Origin: an uncultured Oscillibacter sp.
GTDB taxonomy: Bacteria; Bacillota; Clostridia; Oscillospirales; Oscillospiraceae
Reading direction: 5' to 3'
DNA length: 64,000 nucleotides
Assembly: GCA_947365245.1 (NCBI GenBank)
Contig: CANAWG010000002.1
Coordinates: 124,001-188,000, forward strand
Shown here: positions 47,707 through 56,002 of the stretch, in pieces
How the letters are laid out: each line of letters starts with the position of its first letter
Position numbering within the stretch: position 1 is the first letter of the stretch
Program-made: the position numbers and the translations under genes
Notes under the pieces: model-generated
The model's database searches: none
Told to the model about the DNA's origin: nothing
Seen by the model: the letters and a program-made list of their open reading frames with translations, nothing else

Positions 47707-48723
47707 ATGGTAACACAAGAAGTTTTTGGCTGCCTGGACGGGCGGGAGCTCCCTCTGCTGACGCTGCGCGAGGGCCCCGTGTCCGTGGAGCTGATCCCCC
47801 TGGGGGCTGCGGTGCGGGCCGTCCGTGTGCCGGACCGGGCGGGGAGGACCCTGGACGTGTGCCTGGGCTACGACACCCCGGCGGAGTACCGGGATCAGGA
47901 CGCCGCTCTGGGGGGCACCCTGGGTCGGTGCGCCAACCGCATCGGCGGAGCCCGGTTCACCCTCGGCGGCGAAGTCTACCGCGTCACCGCCAACGAGGGG
48001 GCCAACACCCTCCACGGCGGGGCGGAGGGCTTCCACCAAAAGCTGTGGGACTGCGCCGCGGGGGAGGACGCCGTGACGTTCTCCCTGGACTCCTCCGACG
48101 GAGATGAGGGCTTTCCCGGGAATCTCCATGCGGAGGTCACCTACACCCTGCGCGGCGGCGTTTTGACCATGGCGTACCGGGCCTCCTGTGACCGTGACAC
48201 GGTGGTGAACCTCAGCAACCACACCTATTTCAACCTGGCGGGCCATGACGCCGGCTCCGTCGCGGGCCACCGCGTGACCCTGGGGGCGGGGCGCTACACC
48301 CCCTGCGGGGCGGGCAACGTGCCCACGGGGGAGATTGCCCCCGTGGACGGCACCCCCCTGGATCTGCGGCAGGGGGTGCTGCTGGAGGAGCGCCTGGGGG
48401 ATCCTTTCCTGGAGGTCACCCATGGGTATGACCACAATTTCGTCCTGGACGGCGGGGAGCTGGCGGCGGCGGAGGTCTACTGTCCCGCCACCGGCGTCGC
48501 CCTGGAGGTGCGCACCACCCTGGAGGGGATACAGTTCTACACCTCCGGTTTTCTGACGGACCGCAGGGGCAAGGGCGGGGCCCGGTACGGCCGGGCCGGG
48601 GGACTGTGCCTGGAGACCCAGCGCTTCCCGGACGCGGTGAACCACCCCGGCTTCCCCTCTCCCGTTCTGCGGGCGGGGGAGACGTACCGGGAGACCACCT
48701 CCTGGCGGTTTTTCGTGAAATAA
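47707..48723 (+). CDS. galM: aldose 1-epimerase (galactose mutarotase)
   Basis: A 338-residue galactose mutarotase-like epimerase, turning beta- into alpha-galactose, the form used by galactokinase. Key residues lie in GRCANRIGGARF (about 77), NLSNHTYFNLAGH (catalytic His, about 172) and GYDHNF (about 240). The last catalytic Glu is in LCLETQRFPDA. It follows galT by 10 bases and closes the gal cluster at a strong terminator. Confidence 0.94.
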   Translation: MVTQEVFGCLDGRELPLLTLREGPVSVELIPLGAAVRAVRVPDRAGRTLDVCLGYDTPAEYRDQDAALGGTLGRCANRIGGARFTLGGEVYRVTANEGANTLHGGAEGFHQKLWDCAAGEDAVTFSLDSSDGDEGFPGNLHAEVTYTLRGGVLTMAYRASCDRDTVVNLSNHTYFNLAGHDAGSVAGHRVTLGAGRYTPCGAGNVPTGEIAPVDGTPLDLRQGVLLEERLGDPFLEVTHGYDHNFVLDGGELAAAEVYCPATGVALEVRTTLEGIQFYTSGFLTDRRGKGGARYGRAGGLCLETQRFPDAVNHPGFPSPVLRAGETYRETTSWRFFVK

Positions 48724-48731
48724 AAAAGAGA

Positions 48732-48769
48732 CGGCCCCGGAGACGCACGCGCGTCTCCGGGGCCGCTTT
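48732..48769 (+). terminator. terminator of the gal genes
   Basis: A 15-bp stem CGGCCCCGGAGACGC/GCGTCTCCGGGGCCG with loop ACGC is followed by CTTTT. Confidence 0.9.
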
Positions 48770-48789
48770 TGTCGTCTTCGGCGGTGAGA

Positions 48790-50694
48790 TTACGGAATCT
48801 CCCAGGGCGTCTCCGCCGCCTGGGCCATGGCCGCCGCCCGGCGCCTCCGCCGCAGGACGGCCGCCATGGCGATCACGGCGGAGATCAAAATCACCCCGCC
48901 GCCCGCGCCGGCCCACAGCAGCAAAGCGGCGGCGTCCCCGCCGCCGGGTGCCCTGCCCTCTGCCTCCAGGCGGTCCTGGATGCCCTCCGCCAACTGCCGC
49001 ATGGTCCTCTCCCGGAAGATGTCCCGCAGGCCCGCGGCCTCCACGGTCTCCCGGTAGGGCCGCCGCATCCCCATGGCCGCCAGGTCCAGGTAGATGTCCA
49101 CCGCCCCGTCCCAGTCCTCCAGGGACTTGAGCCACAGGTCCAGGGCGGACAGGGCGGAGGTGGCGTAGCTGATGTAGTACATGGGGCTCTGAAAATTGTG
49201 GGGGATCTCCACCCAGAAGAAGCTCTCCTCCTCGTCCTCCCCGTAGACGTAGCCGTACTCCTCTGAAATATCCTTGAAGAGGCGGTTGACCTCCTCCAGC
49301 GTCAGATCCGATTCGCGGTAGACCGCCTCCTGGAACTCGTCGTACATGCAGCCCTCCAGCACAGAGGAGACCATGTTGGAGATGGTGGACCAGTAAAAGG
49401 CCCTGCCGCCCTCCGGGCCGAACAGCTCGTCGGCGTAAGCGGCGAACAGCACCTCCAGCCCCTGGGAGTGGATCTCCCCCACGTCGATGTGGAAGGAGGC
49501 CCACAGGTCGTGCTCCACGCTGTGGAAGGCCTCGTTGAAGTGGCCGAACTCGTGGATGAGGGTGGCGTAGTCCTGATAGTCGCCATAAGGGCAGTCGAAG
49601 ATGAACGCGCTGCCGTAGGAGGGGAGGCTTACGGTGTAGCCCGTCGGCAGCTTGCTGTCGCTGGGGGCGATGTCGTAGAGGTGGTACTGCCGCATGAAAG
49701 CGAACGTCTCCCCCAGCTCCGGGTCGATGTGCCCCATGAAAGGCTCAAGGGCGTCCAGAATCGCGTCCCCGGAGGCCCGGGTCCGCACATCCAGGGCCCG
49801 CAGCTCCCTCTCGGAGACGGCGCCCGCCAGCGCGGCCTCCAGCGGCACCCAGTAGTCTTTCGCCGCCTGGCGGACGGACCGGATCTCCTCCAGGGTGTAG
49901 TCCCGGTCGTAGAGCAGCTGATAGGCGTAGTCGGCGTAGCTCTGATAGCCGCTCTCCCGGGCGATCTCCGTCCGCACCCGCACCAGTTGGAGGAAGATCT
50001 CCCCGGCGGCCCGGTTCTGCTCCCGCTCCAGCAGATCGCTGATCTCCCACCAGGCCTCGTCGTCCAGCGTCTCGTCGTTTTCCAGCGTCTCCGCCGTCCA
50101 CACGCGGCCGTCCACGGTGACCTGGGCCGGCTGGGCCATGGCCTGATCGTAGGCCTGCACCAGCCGCTCCTCCTCCTCAAAGAGGGCGGCCTCCCGGTCC
50201 GTCACGGCCTGGTAGGTGTGGAGCTCCTCCACGACGTCCGGCCCGCCGTCCCGCTCCAGAAGATCTCGGCAGGGGGTGTCCGCCAGCAGGGCCAGGGTCT
50301 GGTAGCACTGGTCGAAGAGCTGAACGGACAGCTGGGAGAGGGCGGCGGACTCCTCCGCGGCGGCCTGGTCCGCCCCGTTGGCGTCGTAGCGGATGCCGAT
50401 CAGGGCGGACTGGGTGGTGAGGTCGTCCAGCTCCGAGAGAATCTGCCGGTACAGCGTCTCCACCTGCGTCCGGGCCTTCGCGTCCCCCATCCGGACGGCG
50501 GGGGAGACGGCCAGCCCCTCCAGGGCGGCGAGGGCGGCGCGGAGGACGGAGGGGTCGTACCCGGTGTAGTCCATGTCGGCAAAGTCCACCGGCAGGTGTT
50601 CCTTTTCCGGGTAGGCCCCCGCCGCTCCGGCGGCGGGGGCCAGCAGCAGACAGCTCAGCAGGAGAGCCAGAGCCGAAACGGCCATTTTCTTCAC
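48790..50694 (-). CDS. exported membrane-anchored M3-type zinc metallopeptidase
   Basis: A 634-residue protein from GTG 50694 (GAGGTGA 6 bases upstream). It has a cleavable signal (MKKMAVSALALLLSCLLLAP, then AGAAGA), a large helical domain and the zinc motif LIHEFGHFNEAFH (HExxH, about residue 376), with the third ligand expected in the GEIHSQGLEVLF helix. This is the M3/oligoendopeptidase F plan. A C-terminal hydrophobic helix (about 590-612) followed by RRRRR would anchor it in the membrane with the enzyme outside. Most M3 peptidases are cytosolic, so an exported anchored form is unusual. It stands alone under its own promoter. Confidence 0.88.
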   Translation of the reverse strand: MKKMAVSALALLLSCLLLAPAAGAAGAYPEKEHLPVDFADMDYTGYDPSVLRAALAALEGLAVSPAVRMGDAKARTQVETLYRQILSELDDLTTQSALIGIRYDANGADQAAAEESAALSQLSVQLFDQCYQTLALLADTPCRDLLERDGGPDVVEELHTYQAVTDREAALFEEEERLVQAYDQAMAQPAQVTVDGRVWTAETLENDETLDDEAWWEISDLLEREQNRAAGEIFLQLVRVRTEIARESGYQSYADYAYQLLYDRDYTLEEIRSVRQAAKDYWVPLEAALAGAVSERELRALDVRTRASGDAILDALEPFMGHIDPELGETFAFMRQYHLYDIAPSDSKLPTGYTVSLPSYGSAFIFDCPYGDYQDYATLIHEFGHFNEAFHSVEHDLWASFHIDVGEIHSQGLEVLFAAYADELFGPEGGRAFYWSTISNMVSSVLEGCMYDEFQEAVYRESDLTLEEVNRLFKDISEEYGYVYGEDEEESFFWVEIPHNFQSPMYYISYATSALSALDLWLKSLEDWDGAVDIYLDLAAMGMRRPYRETVEAAGLRDIFRERTMRQLAEGIQDRLEAEGRAPGGGDAAALLLWAGAGGGVILISAVIAMAAVLRRRRRAAAMAQAAETPWEIP

Positions 50695-50729
50695 AGCGCG
50701 TCACCTCAATTTTAGAATCCTTTGGGCTC

Positions 50730-50758
50730 ATTGTAGCAGAACCGCCCCGGTTTGACAA
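50730..50758 (-). promoter_or_regulatory. promoter of the M3-type peptidase gene
   Basis: TTGTCA (complement of 50753-50758), 17 bases and TACAAT (complement of 50730-50735). Confidence 0.8.
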
Positions 50759-51018
50759 CACGGGAGACCATGCTCATACACGGCGGCGAAGCAAAAAACC
50801 AAAAAATAAGCGATAGACCGCCGGCGCCATGATCCCCAGTCCAAGAAACCGAAAGCCCGGAGGCAGGCGCTCACGGTGCCCTTTGGAATAGCGCTCATGC
50901 GGCGCAAAACGCAGAAATTTGACTGAAAACCGCCTTTGTTCAATCAAAGGAATAGAAATGCAAAGAGCGATATGATAAAATATACTCTAAAGAAAAGAAG
51001 TGCAGAGCAGGTGATAAA
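50759..51018. other. intergenic region at the border of a lower-GC patch
   Basis: No gene was found. GC drops sharply from about 50940. TATGAT and TATACT boxes at 50971-50986 probably belong to a promoter for the AraC-type gene, and a CCTTTG/CAAAGG hairpin lies at 50933-50950. AGGTGA precedes the ATG at 51019. Confidence 0.45.
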
Positions 51019-51917
51019 ATGGCGGGCAATCTTGAGAAATTATGCAAATTGATCTCTTCCTATCCTCTGGCAGAGGGCGAAAACAGGACAGCGCTCCCCT
51101 ATTTATCAATTTGTCTTTCCACCCAAAGAAAGGTGGATCTGCCGCAAACGGAGAACGTTTACATTTACGCGGTGCTTGACGGTTCGATTCGCCTGTTTAC
51201 ACCCTCCGGAATCATGGATTATGTGCCGGGGCAATTTTCCGTGTCGAAAATTGACACGCCCGCGTCCGGCCGTGTTTTGACATTTTCGGAAAACGGATGT
51301 TTTCTTGCGCTTGTGATGGAGCTTACACTGAACGACGTTATATCCGTTCTTCTTGACTTAGACGGAAACCTTGCGGAGCAGATTGCAAATTCTGAACTTG
51401 ACAGTACGGTGATGTCAACGTCCGACGACAATGTGATCGCTTCCATCTGCCGGTTGTTTTCGATTATGGACGAGCCGGCGCAGCTTGCGTTCATGGGAAA
51501 CCATATTAAGCGTGAAATCGTCTTTTCATTTTGTGCGGCTCCTGCGGAAGCCAGTTTTTGCGAAGCGTCGTCAACATTCAGCAAGCCGGGGAAATCTATG
51601 AAATAAACAGTTGGATCAAGGAGAATTTCCGCAATTCCTTTACGGTTGAGGAATTGGCGGAGAAATGGAATATGAGCGTGTCGCTTTTTCACCAAAAATT
51701 CAAAAGCGCAGTTGGAATGGCGCCGCTGCAATGCCAAAAACGCCTGCGGCTGACAGAGGCCCGGAGATTGATGCTGGATGAAAACCGGAATGTAACGGAG
51801 GCTTCCTTAGAGGTTGGCTATGAGAGCGTCTCCCAATTTGCGAGGGATTACCGAAAAATGTTTGGCTTGAAGCCGAAAGAAGATATCTCAAACTTACGCG
51901 GCCAGCTGAAGAAATAG
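51019..51917 (+). pseudogene. AraC-family regulator, split by a frameshift
   Basis: The first frame (51019-51606) encodes an AraC_N-type effector domain (YIYAVLDGSIRLFTPSG, VMELTLNDVISVLL). Near 51525 the coding frame shifts: the family continuation CGSCGSQFLRSVV lies in the next frame, which runs to 51917 and holds the double helix-turn-helix (FTVEELAEKWNMSVSLFHQK and VTEASLEVGYESVSQFARDY). Undoing one shift near HIKREIVF would give a 300-residue regulator of normal size. As written it makes an effector domain without DNA binding. Lower GC than neighbours suggests acquisition from outside. A sequencing error at the shift cannot be ruled out. Confidence 0.85.
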
Positions 51918-52026
51918 GCGCTTTTTTTGCAGGAACAGGCAAGCGGCGGCCTCTTCATTCCTGATAGAATGGAACTGCACACAAAGAGGTGCTTTCCAAA
52001 ACTTTCAGGATATGGAGGATACGAAA

Positions 52027-52443
52027 ATGATTTTGACAGACGAGCTGTGCGACAGGCTGTGTGCCGCCGCATATAAAAAGAGCAGAGAGCTCGGGATCGA
52101 CATCAGCTTTGCCGTCAGCGATGAAAACGGCCTGCCCAGAGTATACCGGCGTTATGGGGAGGCACTGGTTTTGAGCATCACCCTCGTGCCGGGAAAGGCG
52201 TATACGGCAGCGGTTACACAGTGCAAAACAAAGGATGTGGCCGCCTGCTCCGTTGAGGGCGGCGCTCTTATGGCGATTCAGACAAACGACCCCAGGATCA
52301 CAATGGTTGCCGGCGGCTATCCGCTGTTTGCAAACGGGAGGATTGCCGGCGGCGTTGGCGTGGGCGGCGGAACGGAAGAACAGGACTGCGCGATTGCGGA
52401 GTATGTTGTCTCCGTCTTCGATGAAATGACGAACCGAATTTAA
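52027..52443 (+). CDS. GlcG/HbpS-family (DUF336) protein
   Basis: A 138-residue protein of the GlcG/HbpS heme-degrading-like family. The family pattern is seen as ISFAVSDENGLPRVYRRYG at the N-terminus and GGYPLFANGRIAGGVGVGGG at about 97-116. Members bind heme, cobalamin or other ligands, or are parts of glycolate and diol operons; the role here is unknown. GGAGG lies 8 bases before ATG 52027; the ATG at 52012 overlaps that site. It follows the broken AraC gene in the same lower-GC patch and was presumably its target. Confidence 0.85.
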   Translation: MILTDELCDRLCAAAYKKSRELGIDISFAVSDENGLPRVYRRYGEALVLSITLVPGKAYTAAVTQCKTKDVAACSVEGGALMAIQTNDPRITMVAGGYPLFANGRIAGGVGVGGGTEEQDCAIAEYVVSVFDEMTNRI

Positions 52444-52797
52444 GCGGGTCTTGCGCCTGAAAAAATTTAGCTTGTCCGCTGTGCGCCGCCGGACATGACG
52501 GAGGGCGTACACCATGGCGGCCGCCCCCTGTATCATTTGAGAGGGCGGCCGCAAACCATGCGAGGTCCCCTGAGAGAGAGCGGGCGGATCGAGGGGTTTA
52601 GGAATGGCCGGCAGTATAAAAAGGGGCCGCCCGGCGACGCGCGCCGTGCGGCCCAAGCGGGTGGGATATTGGAAAGCTTCCTGGATTATCGTACACCCGG
52701 GGAGGCGGTTTTGTAAATAGGAGGTTTTGCCGGATCGGCACTTCTTTTGTCGAACCGGGGGAGAGGAAAAGAAATTGTAACTTTTCACCACAACCCC
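52444..52797. other. non-coding gap with hairpins
   Basis: This 354-base stretch has no credible gene; a 73-codon ORF at 52495-52716 lacks a ribosome site and looks like random GC-rich sequence. A stem GCGGCCGCC(C)/GGGCGGCCGC (52520-52550) and a GGGGCCGC.../GCGGCCC arm pair at 52623-52655 are visible. It marks the end of the lower-GC patch. Confidence 0.5.
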
Positions 52798-52826
52798 TTT
52801 CCAAAGACTGACAGATATGTTATACT
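52798..52826 (+). promoter_or_regulatory. hpf promoter
   Basis: TTTCCA (52798-52803), 17 bases and TATACT (52821-52826), 50 bases ahead of the start. Confidence 0.72.
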
Positions 52827-52875
52827 ACACAAAAGGGAGGGCGCGCCTCCCGTCCACACGAAAGGAGCGATCTCG

Positions 52876-53424
52876 ATGAAGTACACCTACACCTGCAAGA
52901 AAGTCTCCCTGAACAACTCCATCAAGGACTACGCCGAGAAGAAGATCTCCAAGCTGGAGAAGTACCTGCGGGACGACAACGCCACCGCCCATGTGCTCTT
53001 CTCCGTGGAGAAAGACCACCTGTGCGCCGTGGAGGTCACCATCCGGGATGGAGGTACGCTGCTCCGCGCCCAGACGGAGGCGCCGGACGGGGATATGCGC
53101 GGCGCCGTGGACGCCGCGGTGGGGTATATCGAGCGTCAGATTCTGAAGAATAAGACCCGCCTTGCAAAGCGGCTGCGCAGCGAGGGCTTCCCGCCCCCGG
53201 CGGCCTCGGACGACTTCGAGGTGGCGGAGGAGAAGGAGTTCCCCATCGTCCGCACCAAGCGCTTTGCGGTGAAGCCCATGAGCGCCGAGGAGGCCATTTT
53301 GCAGATGAACCTGCTGGACCACAGCTTCTTCGTCTTCCGCAGCAGCGAGGACGACAGCCTGTCCATCGTCTACAAGCGCAAGGCCGGCGGCTACGGCCTC
53401 ATCGTCACGGACGAGGAGGAGTAA
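52876..53424 (+). CDS. hpf: ribosome hibernation promoting factor, long form
   Basis: A 182-residue HPF. The N-terminal S30AE domain (about 1-100) sits in the decoding region of the idle 30S subunit; the C-terminal domain (about 125-180; VRTKRFAVKPMSAEEAILQM, LLDHSFFVFRS) dimerises two ribosomes into 100S particles. The long form is usual in Firmicutes. AAAGGAG precedes ATG 52876. It is monocistronic, with its own promoter and terminator. Confidence 0.96.
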   Translation: MKYTYTCKKVSLNNSIKDYAEKKISKLEKYLRDDNATAHVLFSVEKDHLCAVEVTIRDGGTLLRAQTEAPDGDMRGAVDAAVGYIERQILKNKTRLAKRLRSEGFPPPAASDDFEVAEEKEFPIVRTKRFAVKPMSAEEAILQMNLLDHSFFVFRSSEDDSLSIVYKRKAGGYGLIVTDEEE

Positions 53425-53436
53425 GAGAATACGAAG

Positions 53437-53466
53437 ACGGGGAGGCCGAACGGCCTCCCCGTTTTT
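53437..53466. terminator. terminator of hpf, bidirectional
   Basis: A 12-bp stem ACGGGGAGGCCG/CGGCCTCCCCGT with loop AA is followed by TTTTTC, between hpf and the convergent XRE gene. Confidence 0.88.
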
Positions 53467-53708
53467 CATTGAATCTCCTGTTCCAGTCCCGCGAACTCCG
53501 GCCCGGAGAAGAACTCCTCCAGGGAGATGTCCAGCCCGTCGCAGAGGATCTTGATCGTGATGATGGAGACATCCCGGCGTTTGGGGTCCATCATACTGTA
53601 CACCGTGGAGGGGGTCACACCGGACCGCACCGCCAACTCGTTGTACTTCATCCTGCGTTGGCGGCAGATGCCCGCGAACCGCTCCGCGACCGCGTCTTTT
53701 ACGCCCAT
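53466..53708 (-). CDS. XRE-family regulator
   Basis: An 80-residue Cro/C1-type regulator: KYNELAVRSGVTPSTVYSMM is the HTH, followed by VSIITIKILCDGLDISLEEFF, a form common in Clostridia. ATG 53708 has GAGGTGA 5 bases upstream; an extension to 53747 has no ribosome site. It is divergent from a 64-aa gene and the gap holds three overlapping palindromes, likely its own operators. Confidence 0.85.
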   Translation of the reverse strand: MGVKDAVAERFAGICRQRRMKYNELAVRSGVTPSTVYSMMDPKRRDVSIITIKILCDGLDISLEEFFSGPEFAGLEQEIQ

Positions 53709-53738
53709 ACCACTCACCTCGCTGGTATGGTATCTGCT

Positions 53739-53790
53739 AATGCGCATTCGCGTATACGCACTTGCGTAATTATAGGAATTATGATAGAAT
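53739..53790. promoter_or_regulatory. operator cluster and promoter in divergent gap
   Basis: Three palindromes lie head to tail: AATGCGCATT (53739-53748), GCGTATACGC (53750-53759) and TACGCACTTGCGTA (53755-53768). The last covers the -35 box TTGCGT (53762-53767) of a promoter whose -10 TAGAAT (53785-53790) is 17 bases further on, toward the 64-aa gene. A repressor bound here would block that promoter. Confidence 0.75.
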
Positions 53791-53808
53791 CGGCGTGAGG
53801 TGATTTTT

Positions 53809-54003
53809 ATGAATGATCGAGTGGTGCGGGAATTTTACCGCTGTCTGGCGTCCGACGCCAGCAGCCGGGCGCTGCTGAGAATCCGGGACATTCTGGCGGA
53901 TGATACGCTCTCCGACGAGAACTGCTTCCACCGGATTGAGGCCATCGTCTGCCTGCTGGAGGACCTGGGCATTGACTGCGGGGGAAGACATGATTTCGGA
54001 TAG
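53809..54003 (+). CDS. small protein of unknown function, 64 aa
   Basis: A soluble, helical, acidic protein with a two-cysteine C-terminal part (AIVCLLEDLGIDCGG). GAGGTGA stands 6 bases before ATG 53809 and a promoter lies upstream. I do not recognise the family. It is divergent from an XRE gene, as the 59-aa gene at 20630 is; both are small, helical, acidic proteins with similar composition, though I cannot align them convincingly. Confidence 0.7.
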   Translation: MNDRVVREFYRCLASDASSRALLRIRDILADDTLSDENCFHRIEAIVCLLEDLGIDCGGRHDFG

Positions 54004-54009
54004 CGAGAA

Positions 54010-54036
54010 ACGCGCCCGCCGTTCCGGCGGGCGCGT
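54010..54036. terminator. hairpin between small gene and lipoprotein gene
   Basis: An 11-bp stem ACGCGCCCGCC/GGCGGGCGCGT with a 5-base loop; a TTT run follows on the minus strand. Confidence 0.65.
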
Positions 54037-54040
54037 CTGC

Positions 54041-54637
54041 TTATTCAGCTTCCAGAAATTGGGCCGGGTTCCGCAGGGCCGCCGCCGTCTCCGCCGGAAT
54101 CTTCAGGGTAAACGTCAGGAGGTCTCCCAGGTCCACGTGCAGCAGGGAGGGCAGGTCCTCCAGAATCACCAGGGTCACCACATCCTCCGAGGCGGAGACG
54201 GTGAAGCGAACCAGCTCCCGGTATTCCCGGTCCTCGGCTTTCTGCCCCGCTTTCAGGGTCTCCTGCTGGCAGTAGACGTAGCTGCAGGCCGGGTCGCCGG
54301 GGTCCTCGGCCAGGCGGTCGCCCTGATGGCCGTCATCGCTGAGGAGCGCATCTATGGCCTTGACCTGCTCCGGGTCCGTGACGGTCCCCGCCTCGCTGCC
54401 CTCCGCGTCCAGGACCTTCCAGTAATGGTCCTTTTCCGCGCCGTCTTCATCCTCGGTGCTCCAGGACCTGGCGGCGTCCTCGAAGCTGGCCTCCCAGTCC
54501 CGGGCCCAATCCTCGGCGGTCTCCTCTATGGAGTCCGCCAAGTCTCTTTGAAGCACCTCGTCGCTGGGAGGAGTCACCGCGCACCCGGCCAGCAGGGACA
54601 GGGCCAGGGCGCAGCATATCGCAAGTCGTTTTTTCAT
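54041..54637 (-). CDS. lipoprotein of unknown function
   Basis: A 198-residue secreted lipoprotein: signal MKKRLAICCALALSLLAGC with lipobox LAGC (Cys 19), then a highly acidic stretch (about 30-110: SIEETAEDWARDWEASFEDA) and a C-terminal domain of beta pattern (VRFTVSASEDVVTLVILEDL). The family is not known to me. It starts 15 bases after the COG2426-type gene and may be co-transcribed with it. Confidence 0.75.
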   Translation of the reverse strand: MKKRLAICCALALSLLAGCAVTPPSDEVLQRDLADSIEETAEDWARDWEASFEDAARSWSTEDEDGAEKDHYWKVLDAEGSEAGTVTDPEQVKAIDALLSDDGHQGDRLAEDPGDPACSYVYCQQETLKAGQKAEDREYRELVRFTVSASEDVVTLVILEDLPSLLHVDLGDLLTFTLKIPAETAAALRNPAQFLEAE

Positions 54638-54652
54638 CGTATATTCCTTTCG

Positions 54653-55126
54653 TCAGATCAGAAGGTTGAAGAGCCCCAGGGTGACGGCCACGGTAATCGC
54701 CGCCGCGATGACAAGTCCCAGCAGGATCGCCGGCAGGGCGTGGCGCATTCGGATGTTCAGCACCGCCGCCACCAGCGACCCGGTCCAGGCCCCGGTGCCC
54801 GGCAGGGGGATGCCCACCAGGATCACCAGGCCCAGCAGGCGGTACTTCCGCACCAGCCGCCCTTTCAGGTGGGCCCGGCGCTCCAGCCAGTCGATTTTGG
54901 GGCCGAAAAACCGGGTTCCCCGGAGGAAGTCCGCCGTGCGGCGTCCCAGCAGGATGATGAGGGGCGCCGGCACCAGATTGCCTAAGATGGCCGCGGCGCA
55001 GGCCAGGGCCGGGGGGAGCCCCGCGGCGATGCCCAGGGGGATGGCCCCCCGCAGCTCCACCACCGGCACCATCGCCGTGGTGAACGTGAGAAACAGCTCG
55101 TTGGAAAAGGTCTCGAAAAAGGCCAT
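54653..55126 (-). CDS. small multidrug export-like membrane protein (COG2426)
   Basis: A 157-residue membrane protein with about four helices. The start TTAMVPVVELRGAIPLGIAAG and the LVGIPLPGTGAWTGSL stretch near residue 103 are hallmarks of the COG2426/small multi-drug export family. The real transport substrate of the family is not established. It lies 51 bases after the ABC permease gene on the same strand. Confidence 0.85.
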   Translation of the reverse strand: MAFFETFSNELFLTFTTAMVPVVELRGAIPLGIAAGLPPALACAAAILGNLVPAPLIILLGRRTADFLRGTRFFGPKIDWLERRAHLKGRLVRKYRLLGLVILVGIPLPGTGAWTGSLVAAVLNIRMRHALPAILLGLVIAAAITVAVTLGLFNLLI

Positions 55127-55177
55127 GGGGTTTCCTCCGGAAGAGGGCGGGTCCGGCCCGCCAGAGTCCTATACAGT

Positions 55178-56002
55178 TTACTCCAGGTTGAGGCGCTTTT
55201 TCAAGAAAAATGTGGTGACACCGTAAAAAACTGCGCCGTAGATCACAGTGCCAAGGGTCAGCAGCAGCATCCCGATGTGGATCCCCGCCATGACGTCCAG
55301 ATGGACGTTCGCGTTGAAGATCCCCCAGTCGAAGAAGTTCACCTGATCCAGAATCTGAATGGCGCAGACGCCGAGGAGCTGGAAGACGAACTGGAGGCCG
55401 AAGTACCAGACCACCGACCAGGCCATCTTGTGGCTGGGGAGGCTGTGGCCCGCCGCCAGGGCGGCGTAGAACTGGAGGCACATGGCCACCAGTCCCAGGA
55501 ACACCAGCACGATCATCTCGATGGCGATGGCCGTGCCGTTGAGGGCGTAATAGGCCTGGACCTTCCGCAGCTCCTCAAAGATCCGCCCCAGGCCCCAGAG
55601 GATCTCCTTGATAACAGTGATGTCAAAGGCCGTGACGCAGCAGGCCAGAATGACCGCAAGGCCGGTGACGATAAACCACACGGAGGAGACGATGAGCTTG
55701 GACCAGATGTGCTGGTGGATGGACACCGGCAGCGTCAGCATCACATAGCCCTCGTCCTGGAGCAGGTTCCTGTAGAACCGCTGGATCATCAGCACGAAGG
55801 ACACCACGCACACGCCGATGATGGCGACCACAAGGGCCATCATCAGCAACCCGCCCACCATGTTCAAAAACCAGGCGCGGCTGTTCATCAGATACCGCAG
55901 GGAGAGGTTGGCCGCGACAGACGTGGCCAGCAGGATCAGATACAGCGGCAGCATGATCCGCCCGGTGGCCCGGAACTCGTGCTTCAATAACTTCCTCAGC
56001 AT
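55178..56002 (-). CDS. ABC transporter permease
   Basis: A 274-residue membrane protein with six hydrophobic helices (about 17-40, 52-75, 105-127, 155-180, 200-222, 240-262). It starts MLRKLLKHEFRATGR, as many ABC-2 permeases encoded beside YtrB-type ATPases do. It overlaps the ATPase gene by 7 bases. Substrate unknown. Confidence 0.85.
   Translation of the reverse strand: MLRKLLKHEFRATGRIMLPLYLILLATSVAANLSLRYLMNSRAWFLNMVGGLLMMALVVAIIGVCVVSFVLMIQRFYRNLLQDEGYVMLTLPVSIHQHIWSKLIVSSVWFIVTGLAVILACCVTAFDITVIKEILWGLGRIFEELRKVQAYYALNGTAIAIEMIVLVFLGLVAMCLQFYAALAAGHSLPSHKMAWSVVWYFGLQFVFQLLGVCAIQILDQVNFFDWGIFNANVHLDVMAGIHIGMLLLTLGTVIYGAVFYGVTTFFLKKRLNLE

Noticed and set aside
50728..50943. 71-codon minus-strand ORF upstream of the M3 peptidase
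   Set aside because: It overlaps the peptidase promoter and has no ribosome site or conserved character.
52495..52716. 73-codon ORF in the gap before hpf
   Set aside because: No ribosome site, Arg/Gly-rich composition with no fold, and overlapping hairpins; it is more likely non-coding.
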